A DNA stretch of 64,000 nt from positions 188,246 through 252,245 of the forward strand of contig NZ_BNAR01000014.1 in NCBI RefSeq assembly GCF_014653695.1, given 5' to 3'. Positions 25,196 to 32,468 of the stretch are shown here, in pieces. Made by a program: the position numbers and the translations under genes. Under the pieces are notes generated by a model. That model did not search any database. It was not told the origin of the DNA and saw only the letters and a list, made by a program, of their open reading frames with translations. Position 1 is the first letter of the stretch. Every line of letters starts with the position of its first letter. The stretch comes from Lentzea cavernae (lineage in GTDB: Bacteria > Actinomycetota > Actinomycetes > Mycobacteriales > Pseudonocardiaceae).

Positions 25196-25232
25196 GGAAA
25201 TGGGCGGGCCGGAGTTCGGCCCGCCCATTTCC
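25196..25232. terminator. Bidirectional terminator
   Basis: A perfect 16-bp stem (25196-25211 and 25217-25232) with a 5-nt loop lies between convergent genes. The AAAT-rich base gives a T-run at the 3' side in both directions. Confidence 0.9.
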
Positions 25233-25241
25233 GGTTTTCGG

Positions 25242-26102
25242 TTACCGTCCGCCGAGCGCCGATACGCAGTAAGTGATGCCCGGTGAAGGTTCGTTGTACG
25301 AAATGGCGGTCGCCTCACCGCACTCCGCGGTGGCCGCCTTGACGACCTTTTCGATCTTCAGGACCTTCTGGACGGCGAACTGGTTGTCGCCCTTGGAGCA
25401 GTCGACGACCTTCATTCCCTCCATGTTCATCTTCACGAGCTCTTCCTCGTAGCACTTGCCCTCTTCGAGCTTCTCCACGAGGCAGAGCTTCAGCGACGAG
25501 CTGCGCCGGCCGGACTCGGTGTACTCGGCGTAGTCCTCGCTCGGGCACGCCTCCGTCGTCGACTTCATGGCCTTGGCGATGATGTAGTTCGCCTCGGGCG
25601 CGTTGCAGTCGACCTTCTTGTAGTTCGGCTTGAACGTCGTGCCGGTGACGCTCGCGCACTCGCCCGGCTTGGCCGACGGCTCGGTGATGCTGCTCAGACC
25701 ACCGCTGATCAGGGCCTTCACCAGGATGCCGACGCCGACGAGCACGACGATGGTGACGATCGAGCCGATGACCTTGCCGGCGCCGCTCTTCTTGGGCGGC
25801 GGGCCGTAGGGCATCGGCTGGCCCAGGGGCTGGCCGGGCATCTGGCCGGACGGCGGGCCGTAGGGGCTCTGCTGGGCGTACGGGTCACCGGGCTGTCCCG
25901 GCTGGCCGTACTGACCCGGTTGTCCGTACGGGCCGGGCTGGGCGTACTGACCGGGCTGGGCGTACGGATCTCCCGGCTGGCCCGGATACCCCTGCTGGGG
26001 CGGCTGCCCGTAGGGGTTCGGCTGACCGTAGGGCTGCTGCGGCTGACCACCGGGAGGCGGCCCGTAGGGCCCTGGCTGCTGTGGCTGATTGGGGTCGGTC
26101 AC
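25242..26102 (-). CDS. Eight-cysteine membrane-anchored protein, paralogue 1 (LppU/SCO3897-like)
   Basis: A 286-aa protein with a 110-residue cytosolic head rich in G/P/Q/Y (PYGQPGQYGQPGQ-type repeats), one membrane helix (about 113-133), and an extracellular domain with eight cysteines. The conserved order is GEC-x15-DC, then CPSED, LCLVEK, GKCY, DCS, ECG and YC. That pattern is shared with the next three genes and resembles the LppU/SCO3897 family of actinobacterial envelope proteins; function is unknown. The four genes lie head to tail, so they arose by tandem duplication, but hairpins between them suggest partly separate transcripts. Confidence 0.7.
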   Translation of the reverse strand: MTDPNQPQQPGPYGPPPGGQPQQPYGQPNPYGQPPQQGYPGQPGDPYAQPGQYAQPGPYGQPGQYGQPGQPGDPYAQQSPYGPPSGQMPGQPLGQPMPYGPPPKKSGAGKVIGSIVTIVVLVGVGILVKALISGGLSSITEPSAKPGECASVTGTTFKPNYKKVDCNAPEANYIIAKAMKSTTEACPSEDYAEYTESGRRSSSLKLCLVEKLEEGKCYEEELVKMNMEGMKVVDCSKGDNQFAVQKVLKIEKVVKAATAECGEATAISYNEPSPGITYCVSALGGR

Positions 26103-26139
26103 TGGGGATTCCTCTCGGAAGAGTCACGCGAAAGACAGC

Positions 26140-26172
26140 GAAACCGGAGCCGTGGGACACGACTCCGGTTTC
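26140..26172 (-). terminator. Terminator between eight-Cys paralogues 2 and 1
   Basis: A 15-bp stem with one G-U-type mismatch (26140-26154 and 26158-26172) and a 3-nt loop follows the stop of the gene at 26188-26745. It probably limits read-through into the next paralogue. Confidence 0.75.
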
Positions 26173-26187
26173 CGTGGCCAGACCCCG

Positions 26188-26745
26188 CTAGGCGGGAGCG
26201 CCGAAGCAGTACTGGAGCTTCGCCTCGGGGAAGGACTGCGGTTCCTCGCCCTCCGCGCACTGCGGTGCGGCGGCGTCCTTGACGACCTTGGTCACCTTGA
26301 ACGCGGCCGACTCGTTGCACTCGACGGCCTTCGCGCCGACACCGCCGACGTTCTCGGCGTAGCACTTGCCCTCGGCGAGAAGCGGCGCGAGGCACAGCTT
26401 CGTCTTCGGGCCGCGGCGCTGCGTCTGCGTGTACTCGTCGTAGCCGTTGCCGCACACCTCGCCGGTGCCACCGGTCTTGCCGATCACGTAGTTCACGTCG
26501 GCGGCACCGCAGTCGACGGCCTTGTACTCCGGGCTGGTCGACGTGCCGGTGACCGAAGCGCAGTCACCGACCTTCGCCTGCGCGACGTCGCTGGTGAAGT
26601 AGTTGAACGCGTAGAAAGCGGCGCCGACGACGACCAGGCCGACGACGTAGGTCAGGATCCGCTTGCCGATGCTCGACTTCTTCGGCGCGGGCTCCTGCGT
26701 GGGCTCCGGCGCGGACGCGGGCGAAGCGGATTCAGTCGTGCTCAT
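26188..26745 (-). CDS. Eight-cysteine membrane-anchored protein, paralogue 2
   Basis: A 185-aa protein: a 25-residue Pro/Glu/Ala-rich cytosolic head, one membrane helix (about 31-50), then the same eight-Cys domain as its neighbours (GDCASVTG, VDCGAADVNYVIGK, VCGNGYDEYT, LCLAPLLAEGKCY, VEC, QCAEG, YCF). The first repeat unit (GDCA-VTG-S-PEY-VDC) is nearly the same as in paralogue 1, so these two are the closest pair. No enzyme motif is visible; an exported structural or ligand-binding role is the most that can be said. Confidence 0.68.
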   Translation of the reverse strand: MSTTESASPASAPEPTQEPAPKKSSIGKRILTYVVGLVVVGAAFYAFNYFTSDVAQAKVGDCASVTGTSTSPEYKAVDCGAADVNYVIGKTGGTGEVCGNGYDEYTQTQRRGPKTKLCLAPLLAEGKCYAENVGGVGAKAVECNESAAFKVTKVVKDAAAPQCAEGEEPQSFPEAKLQYCFGAPA

Positions 26746-26893
26746 GCGGTTCTCTCATTTCCGAAATACCCCAGATGGCCCATGCCCCCCGACACAGCCG
26801 GAGCAGAGAGTGCCACGCGGCGCAGCAAAGCGCTCGGGCTTTACGGAAACGTTACGGTGACTTGGATCCCCTGGAGGGTCGCGGTGCGACCGG

Positions 26894-27376
26894 TCACTGC
26901 TTCTGGTCGCCGCGCTCGAGGCAGAAGGTGATCGCGGGTTCCGGGAAGACCGCGGCGCGCGTGGCCCCGCAGGCGGCGCGGTCGGCCTTGCCGGTGAACA
27001 CCTTGGCGACCTTCACCGAGTCCTTGGTGGCGCAGTCGACCTTCGCGATGCCCGCGTCGGTGTCCTGGCCGTAGCAGCCGCCCTCGACGAAGTTCGGCAT
27101 CAGGCACAGGGTGGATTCACCCGTGTACGTCGAGTAGTCCATGCCGCCGGACGGGCAGGTCTTCTCGTTCCAGTCGAGGACCTTGGCGATCTTGACGTTC
27201 GCCTGCTCCGAACCGCAGTCGAGGGCCTGGTACTTCGGGCTGTCGAGCGCGCCGGAGATCCGCGCGCAGTCGCCGGCCTTCGCGGTCTTGGCCACGTCGC
27301 CGAGCTGGTTCAGGACGAATCCACCGAGCAGCACGAGGGCGAGGACAACGGCGAAACCCAGGCCGACCTTCTTCAT
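26894..27376 (-). CDS. Eight-cysteine membrane-anchored protein, paralogue 3
   Basis: The shortest copy, 160 aa: almost no cytosolic head, a membrane helix right at the start (residues 5-22) that could also serve as an uncleaved signal, then GDCARISG, LDCGSEQANVKIAKV, CPSGGMDYSTYTG, LCLMPNFVEGGCY, VDCATKD, ACGA and FCLE. All eight cysteines are kept. It is separated from paralogue 2 by 148 bp that look promoter-like rather than coding. Confidence 0.68.
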   Translation of the reverse strand: MKKVGLGFAVVLALVLLGGFVLNQLGDVAKTAKAGDCARISGALDSPKYQALDCGSEQANVKIAKVLDWNEKTCPSGGMDYSTYTGESTLCLMPNFVEGGCYGQDTDAGIAKVDCATKDSVKVAKVFTGKADRAACGATRAAVFPEPAITFCLERGDQKQ

Positions 27377-27441
27377 GGCCTGGGTATCGGCGTCAGACGG
27401 GGTTCAACTCAACCGAGTTCACCCGATCAGGATCCTTCTGG

Positions 27442-28026
27442 TCAGGATCCTTCTGGGACACCCATGCAGTAGACGGAGGCGGGCTCGCTGAAGCGCCACT
27501 CGCCCGCGGTCTCGGGGCACACCGTGCCCTCCTCGGGCAGCCCGTCGACCTTCTTGACGATCTTCACCGGGGACTCGGGCGTGCAGGCCTCCTGCTTGAA
27601 CACGCCGTCGTCGCCCGAGTTGTAGCACTTGCCCTCGATGAGGTTGGGCATGAGGCACAGGGTCTCGTCACCCGACTTGACCGGCTCGTACAGGCCCTCG
27701 GCGGGGCACTGGTCCTCGGCGCTCTTGAGCACCACGGCGACCCGGTGCGTGGCGGCGGCGTCGTTGCAGCCCTCCGACGAGAGGTTCCACTCGCCGTCCG
27801 GCTTGTCCGCGTCCTTCGGCGAGGCGCTCACGCAGTCGCCGGCACCGGTGCTGTTGAGCGACGTCAGCGCCCACACGCCACCACCGACCAGCACGACGGC
27901 CAGCACGCCGACGATGACGAACTTCAGCCAGTTGTTCTTCTTGGGCGACTCGTCGGTCTCGGCCTCGTCCGGAGCCGGGCTCACCACGGCCGGGGGCTCG
28001 ACGGGATCAGTCGACTCGGTGCTCAT
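27442..28026 (-). CDS. Eight-cysteine membrane-anchored protein, paralogue 4
   Basis: A 194-aa protein with an acidic cytosolic head of 40 residues, one helix (about 36-55) and the eight-Cys domain (GDCVSAS, GCNDAAATHRVAVV, CPAEGLYEP, LCLMPNLIEGKCY, ACTPESPVKIVKKV, VCPET, YCM). The frame is open further upstream, but the ATG at 28026 matches the start of paralogue 2 (MST-E-S). The last four codons plus the TGA are repeated once right after the stop. It is divergent from the XPB helicase gene across 109 bp. Confidence 0.68.
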   Translation of the reverse strand: MSTESTDPVEPPAVVSPAPDEAETDESPKKNNWLKFVIVGVLAVVLVGGGVWALTSLNSTGAGDCVSASPKDADKPDGEWNLSSEGCNDAAATHRVAVVLKSAEDQCPAEGLYEPVKSGDETLCLMPNLIEGKCYNSGDDGVFKQEACTPESPVKIVKKVDGLPEEGTVCPETAGEWRFSEPASVYCMGVPEGS

Positions 28027-28135
28027 GGCCGAGAACGTACGACACGTCGTGTTGGCTGCGTGTGTCGACTCACACTTGCGGTCGCCAGTTGACGCAGGTC
28101 GAACGCATTTGGCGTCGTCAGGGAGACTTGTCGGC

Positions 28136-29776
28136 GTGACCGATGGCCCTTTGATCGTCCAGTCGGACAAGACGCTGCTGCTCGAGGTCGACCACCCGCT
28201 CGCCGACGACGCGCGCACGTCCATCGCGCCGTTCGCCGAGCTGGAGCGGGCTCCAGAGCACGTGCACACGTACCGCGTGACGCCGCTCGCGTTGTGGAAC
28301 GCGCGGGCGGCCGGGCACGACGCCGAGCAGGTGGTCGACGCCCTGGTGCGGTTCAGCCGCTACCCGGTGCCGCAGCCGCTGCTGGTGGACGTGGTCGACA
28401 CGATGGGCCGGTTCGGCCGGCTGGTGCTCGCCAACAACCCCGCGCACGGGCTGGTGCTGCACTCCAACGACCGCGCGGTGCTCGAAGAGGTGCTGCGCAA
28501 CAAGAAGATCGCGCCGATGATGGGGGCGCGGATCGACGACGACACCGTCGTCGTGCACCCCAGCGAGCGCGGGCGGCTCAAGCAGCTGCTGCTCAAGGTC
28601 GGGTGGCCGGCCGAGGACCACGCCGGGTACGTCGACGGCGAGGCGCACCCGATCGAGCTCGAGGAGAACGGCTGGAAGCTGCGCGACTACCAGCGCCTGG
28701 CCGCGCAGACGTTCTGGGCCGGTGGCTCGGGCGTCGTCGTGCTGCCCTGCGGCGCCGGCAAGACGCTGGTCGGGGCGGCGGCGATGGCCGAGGCCCAGGC
28801 GACCACGCTGATCCTGGTCACGAACACCGTGGCGGGCCGGCAGTGGAAGCGGGAGCTGATCGCGCGCACCTCGCTCACCGAGGAGGAGATCGGCGAGTAC
28901 TCGGGTGAGCGCAAGGAGATCCGGCCGGTCACGATCGCGACCTACCAGGTGATCACCCGCAAGTCGAAGGGCGAGTACAAGCACCTGGAGCTGTTCGACT
29001 CGCGCGACTGGGGCCTGATCGTCTACGACGAGGTCCACCTGCTGCCCGCGCCGGTGTTCCGGATGACCGCCGACCTCCAGTCGCGCCGCCGGCTCGGCCT
29101 CACGGCCACGCTGGTCCGCGAGGACGGCCAGGAGGGCGACGTCTTCTCGCTGATCGGCCCGAAGCGCTACGACGTGCCGTGGCGCGACATCGAGGCGCAG
29201 GGCTGGATCGCGCCCGCCGAGTGCACCGAGGTCCGGGTGACGCTGACGGACAACGAGCGGCTGCAGTACGCGACGGCGGAGCCCGAGGAGCGCTACAAGC
29301 TCTGCTCGACGGCCAGGACGAAGATCCCGGTGGTCAAGCGGGTGCTGGAGCGGCATCCCGGCGAGCCGACGCTGGTGATCGGTGCTTATCTGGACCAGCT
29401 CGACGAGCTCGGTGAGGAGCTGGACGCGCCGGTGATCAAGGGATCGACGAAGAACAAGGAACGCGAGGAGCTGTTCGACAGGTTCCGCAGGGGTGAGCTG
29501 CGCACGCTCGTCGTGTCGAAGGTCGCGAACTTCTCCATCGACCTGCCCGAGGCGTCCGTCGCCATCCAGGTGTCCGGCACGTTCGGGTCGCGCCAGGAGG
29601 AGGCCCAGCGCCTCGGCCGGATCCTGCGGCCCAAGGGCGACGGCCGGCAGGCGCACTTCTACTCGGTCGTCGCGCGCGACACGCTCGACGCCGACTACGC
29701 CGCGCACCGGCAGCGGTTCCTGGCCGAGCAGGGCTACGCCTACAAGATCGTCGACGCGGACGACCTGGTCGGATGA
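28136..29776 (+). CDS. XPB-type DNA repair helicase
   Basis: A superfamily 2 3'-5' DNA helicase of 546 aa, close to mycobacterial XPB. The N-terminal damage-recognition-like domain covers residues 1-175; motif I is LPCGAGKT (204-211), motif II is DEVH (298-301), the XPB hallmark RED follows motif III (ATLVREDGQE), and motif VI is QRLGRILRPK. A GTG at 28136 starts the protein at the family's usual N terminus. Its usual neighbour, the helicase-associated protein, is 10 kb upstream. The stop overlaps the start of a small downstream gene (ATGA). Nucleotide-excision-repair function is by family. Confidence 0.93.
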   Translation: MTDGPLIVQSDKTLLLEVDHPLADDARTSIAPFAELERAPEHVHTYRVTPLALWNARAAGHDAEQVVDALVRFSRYPVPQPLLVDVVDTMGRFGRLVLANNPAHGLVLHSNDRAVLEEVLRNKKIAPMMGARIDDDTVVVHPSERGRLKQLLLKVGWPAEDHAGYVDGEAHPIELEENGWKLRDYQRLAAQTFWAGGSGVVVLPCGAGKTLVGAAAMAEAQATTLILVTNTVAGRQWKRELIARTSLTEEEIGEYSGERKEIRPVTIATYQVITRKSKGEYKHLELFDSRDWGLIVYDEVHLLPAPVFRMTADLQSRRRLGLTATLVREDGQEGDVFSLIGPKRYDVPWRDIEAQGWIAPAECTEVRVTLTDNERLQYATAEPEERYKLCSTARTKIPVVKRVLERHPGEPTLVIGAYLDQLDELGEELDAPVIKGSTKNKEREELFDRFRRGELRTLVVSKVANFSIDLPEASVAIQVSGTFGSRQEEAQRLGRILRPKGDGRQAHFYSVVARDTLDADYAAHRQRFLAEQGYAYKIVDADDLVG

Positions 29777-30201
29777 CGTCCTGGTGGATGTGGGACCCGG
29801 CGGGGACCGTGCCCGTCAGGCGGTTCCGCTCGGAGGAGTCGCTCGCGAGATCGGCGCCGGACGCGCAGGTCGTCCGGTCCGCCGACTTCACCTGCCCGGC
29901 GCAGCAGCGCCGGGCCACGGCGGCCCGTTCCGACTTCCTGCGCGTGACGGGCGACCCGGTGCAGGTGGCGCTGGTCGAGCAACGGCTCTGGACGTTGCTC
30001 GTGGCGTTGCGCCGGGCCCAGCCCGTTCGTGACGCGCTGGCGACCGCGCCGCCCAGGGCGGGGCGGGCGGCGCTGGTCGCGGAGCCGTCGCGCGAGCTGG
30101 CCGAGTTCGACCGGCGCTTCGACCAGTTCGCGGACGCGTTGCGCGTCCTCGTCTCCGATCCGACTCCCGAGCAGCTCCGCCACACCGCCGCCCTGGACTA
30201 G
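29773..30201 (+). CDS. Hypothetical protein coupled to XPB
   Basis: A 142-aa soluble protein, Arg/Ala-rich, starting at an ATG that overlaps the XPB stop (ATGA), so it is co-translated with the helicase. It opens with MTSWWMWDPAG and continues with predicted helices; no known domain is recognised. Co-translation makes an XPB accessory role reasonable but unproven. It overlaps the end of the convergent protease gene by 4 bp. Confidence 0.65.
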   Translation: MTSWWMWDPAGTVPVRRFRSEESLARSAPDAQVVRSADFTCPAQQRRATAARSDFLRVTGDPVQVALVEQRLWTLLVALRRAQPVRDALATAPPRAGRAALVAEPSRELAEFDRRFDQFADALRVLVSDPTPEQLRHTAALD

Positions 30202-31658
30202 GTACGCGCTGCCAGGTGCCTGACCTGCTGGCCGTAGCGGGCGCCCTGGCGCACCGTCACCGTGCCGTCCGCCGCGACCTCGCAGGGGTTGTTCGCCGTG
30301 CACTGCTCGCCGCTGTCGTTGCCGGTGCTGTGCACGCCGACGACCGTGACGCCGTCCTTCAGCACGATCGGTGAGCCCGAGCCGCCGTGCGACGGCGTGC
30401 ACTGCGGGTCGTAGCGGTAGGCGTTGTCCTGCGTGTAGCCCTCTTCGCGCAGGTGCGGGACGACGGCCTCGATCGTGCAGCTGAAGCGGTTGCCGTTGCC
30501 CGACGAGATGACGTCGACGCGCTCTCCCGGCCTGGCGGACCGGTCCGAGAGCGTGAAGACCTTGACGCCCTTGGCCCTGAGCTGCGCGTAGGTCTGGTCG
30601 AGCTGGAAGAGCGCCGTGTCGGTGCCGGTCATGGTCGCGTGGAGCAGCTTGGTCGTCCTGGCCCTGGCCTGCTGGTAGCCCTGGCGGTCGCCGATGGTCA
30701 CCGGGAGGTCGACCGCGACGTCCCGCAGCGTCTGGCCGGGCGCGGGGCGTTCGGGAACGCAGTGGCCGTTGGTGAGCAGCAGTGCCGGGTCGTCGTTCTT
30801 CGTCCTGCCGGTCTTCACGACCGACGCGGAGCACGCGCCTCCCAGTGACGCGGCGCCTTCGAGGTTCGGGACGGGGGTGTCCGGCGGGTTGATCCGGCCG
30901 GTGACGACGTCGTCGATCCAGCCCTTGAAGTGGTGGACGTCCGTGTACAGAACGGGTTGGTCGTCGCCGTTGCTGCCGCTGACGACACCGGCGATCACCC
31001 AGCGGTCGCCCTCGCGGACGAGTCCGGGACCGCCCGAGTCCATGTTCGTCGCGGCGACGCTGCCGTCCGGTGCGCCGACGCACAACTCGCGCTCGACGTA
31101 GATCCCGCTGCGCTCGCACAGCGCGGCGGACTGGACCACCGTGTCCGCCTCGCGCAGCTTCTGCGGGTAGCACCGCGGTTCGCGGTCGGCGCACGTCATG
31201 CCCCAGCCGAGGATCCGCGTCGCCGTGCCGTCGGCGGGCCTGGCCGACGGCAGCGCGACGGGCTGGGTCCTCGCGCGCTTCTTCAGCTTCAGCAGGCCGA
31301 TGTCGCCTTCGTGGACCGGGGACGGCGAGTACGTGACGAACCGCTCGACCTCGATCACCTCGCCGCCGCTGCCCGCATCGAGCGAGCCGAGCCGGACCGA
31401 CCAGCCCTTCGGCCTGCCGACCTGGGCGCGGCTGGGGTTGTTGACGGTGCAGTGGCCCGCCGTGACCGCCCATTGCGGTGCGACGAGCGTGACGCCGCAG
31501 GTGTGTCCGTCCGCGCGGGGTGAGTCGGGGCGTTGGAGCGACCCCGAGAACGGGTAGGGCGCCGGGGCTTCGGCTCCCCCTCTGATCGCCAGTGCCGGGG
31601 TGACGGTGGCGATCATCGCCACGGCCGCGAAGGTCGTCGCCAGTAGGGCTTTTCGCAT
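30198..31658 (-). CDS. Secreted protein with two trypsin-like serine protease domains
   Basis: A 486-aa exported protein (signal peptide 1-24, ending PALA) with two chymotrypsin-fold domains in series. Domain 1 starts IRGGAEA and keeps the triad: His69 in TAGHC, Asp119 in EGDIGLL, Ser208 in NMDSGGPGL. Domain 2 (from about 275) resembles glutamyl/trypsin-like endopeptidases: His299 in LLTNGHC, Asp347 in GTDTALFQL, Ser427 in HGGSGSP. Both triads look complete, so both may be active. The IRGG start just after the signal peptide implies no long propeptide for domain 1. The ATG at 31658 is chosen over a longer frame for its signal peptide. Confidence 0.83.
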   Translation of the reverse strand: MRKALLATTFAAVAMIATVTPALAIRGGAEAPAPYPFSGSLQRPDSPRADGHTCGVTLVAPQWAVTAGHCTVNNPSRAQVGRPKGWSVRLGSLDAGSGGEVIEVERFVTYSPSPVHEGDIGLLKLKKRARTQPVALPSARPADGTATRILGWGMTCADREPRCYPQKLREADTVVQSAALCERSGIYVERELCVGAPDGSVAATNMDSGGPGLVREGDRWVIAGVVSGSNGDDQPVLYTDVHHFKGWIDDVVTGRINPPDTPVPNLEGAASLGGACSASVVKTGRTKNDDPALLLTNGHCVPERPAPGQTLRDVAVDLPVTIGDRQGYQQARARTTKLLHATMTGTDTALFQLDQTYAQLRAKGVKVFTLSDRSARPGERVDVISSGNGNRFSCTIEAVVPHLREEGYTQDNAYRYDPQCTPSHGGSGSPIVLKDGVTVVGVHSTGNDSGEQCTANNPCEVAADGTVTVRQGARYGQQVRHLAART

Positions 31659-31787
31659 GTCGCCGAGGCTGTCGAACCCGTGTCCGCGTGGCGTGATGGC
31701 CGTGCAACAACTGCGCACGGACGGTCGTTACGCAACGATGACGTCGCACGAACGTCCCCATGAGACCCGTCCGGAAGGCTGGAGGAC

Positions 31788-32468
31788 ATGCCGCGCGTAC
31801 TGCTGATCGAGGACGACGAGGCGGTCCGCGAGGGACTGTCGCTCGCCCTGACCTACCAGGGACACACCGTGGACGCGGTGCGCACGGGCGAGGAAGGCCT
31901 CGATCTGCTGGGCAGCGTCACGCCCGACGTCGTGGTGCTGGACCTGATGCTGCCGGGCGTGGACGGGTTCGAGGTGTGCCGCCGCATCCGCGCCTCCGGT
32001 GACCTGCCGATCATCATGCTGACCGCGCGCAACGACGACATCGACGTGGTGGCCGGCCTGGAGGCGGGCGCGGACGACTACGTGGCCAAGCCGGCGCAGG
32101 CGCGCGTGCTGGAGGCCCGCATCCGGGCCGTGCTGCGCCGGTCGTCCGCCCCGGTCACCGAGGTGGTGGCCGAGCGCCACGGCGACCTGACGATCGACCG
32201 CGACGGCCTCGTGGTGACGCGGTTCGGCAAGCCGGTCTCGTTGGCGCCCACCGAACTTCGGCTGCTGCTGGAGCTCTCCTCCTCACCGGGCAGGGTGATG
32301 TCGCGCCAGCAGTTGCTGGGATCGGTGTGGGACCAGGGTTATCTCGGCGACTCGCGGCTGGTCGACGCGTGCGTGCAACGGCTGCGTTCGAAGATCGAGG
32401 ATGACGCCGCCGCACCCGTGTACGTGCAGACCGTGCGCGGCTTCGGCTACCGCTTCGGTCCGCTGTGA
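31788..32468 (+). CDS. OmpR-family response regulator
   Basis: A 226-aa two-component regulator. Receiver domain: acidic pair D9/D10, phospho-acceptor D52 in VVVLDLMLPG, and K100 in AKPAQA. The DNA-binding winged helix follows (APTELRLLLELSSSPGRVMSR, then RLRSKIEDD and VRGFGYRF). The kinase gene follows with a GTGA overlap and a GerMN lipoprotein gene with another. The three-gene set of regulator, kinase and lipoprotein is reminiscent of the CseB/CseC envelope-stress system of Streptomyces, but no sigma-E gene is next to it. Confidence 0.92.
   Translation: MPRVLLIEDDEAVREGLSLALTYQGHTVDAVRTGEEGLDLLGSVTPDVVVLDLMLPGVDGFEVCRRIRASGDLPIIMLTARNDDIDVVAGLEAGADDYVAKPAQARVLEARIRAVLRRSSAPVTEVVAERHGDLTIDRDGLVVTRFGKPVSLAPTELRLLLELSSSPGRVMSRQQLLGSVWDQGYLGDSRLVDACVQRLRSKIEDDAAAPVYVQTVRGFGYRFGPL

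Noticed and set aside
28130..28138. PafBC/RecA-NDp promoter (TTGTCGGCG) before XPB
   Set aside because: It overlaps the XPB start codon and has no TANNNT at the right distance, so it cannot serve as that promoter.
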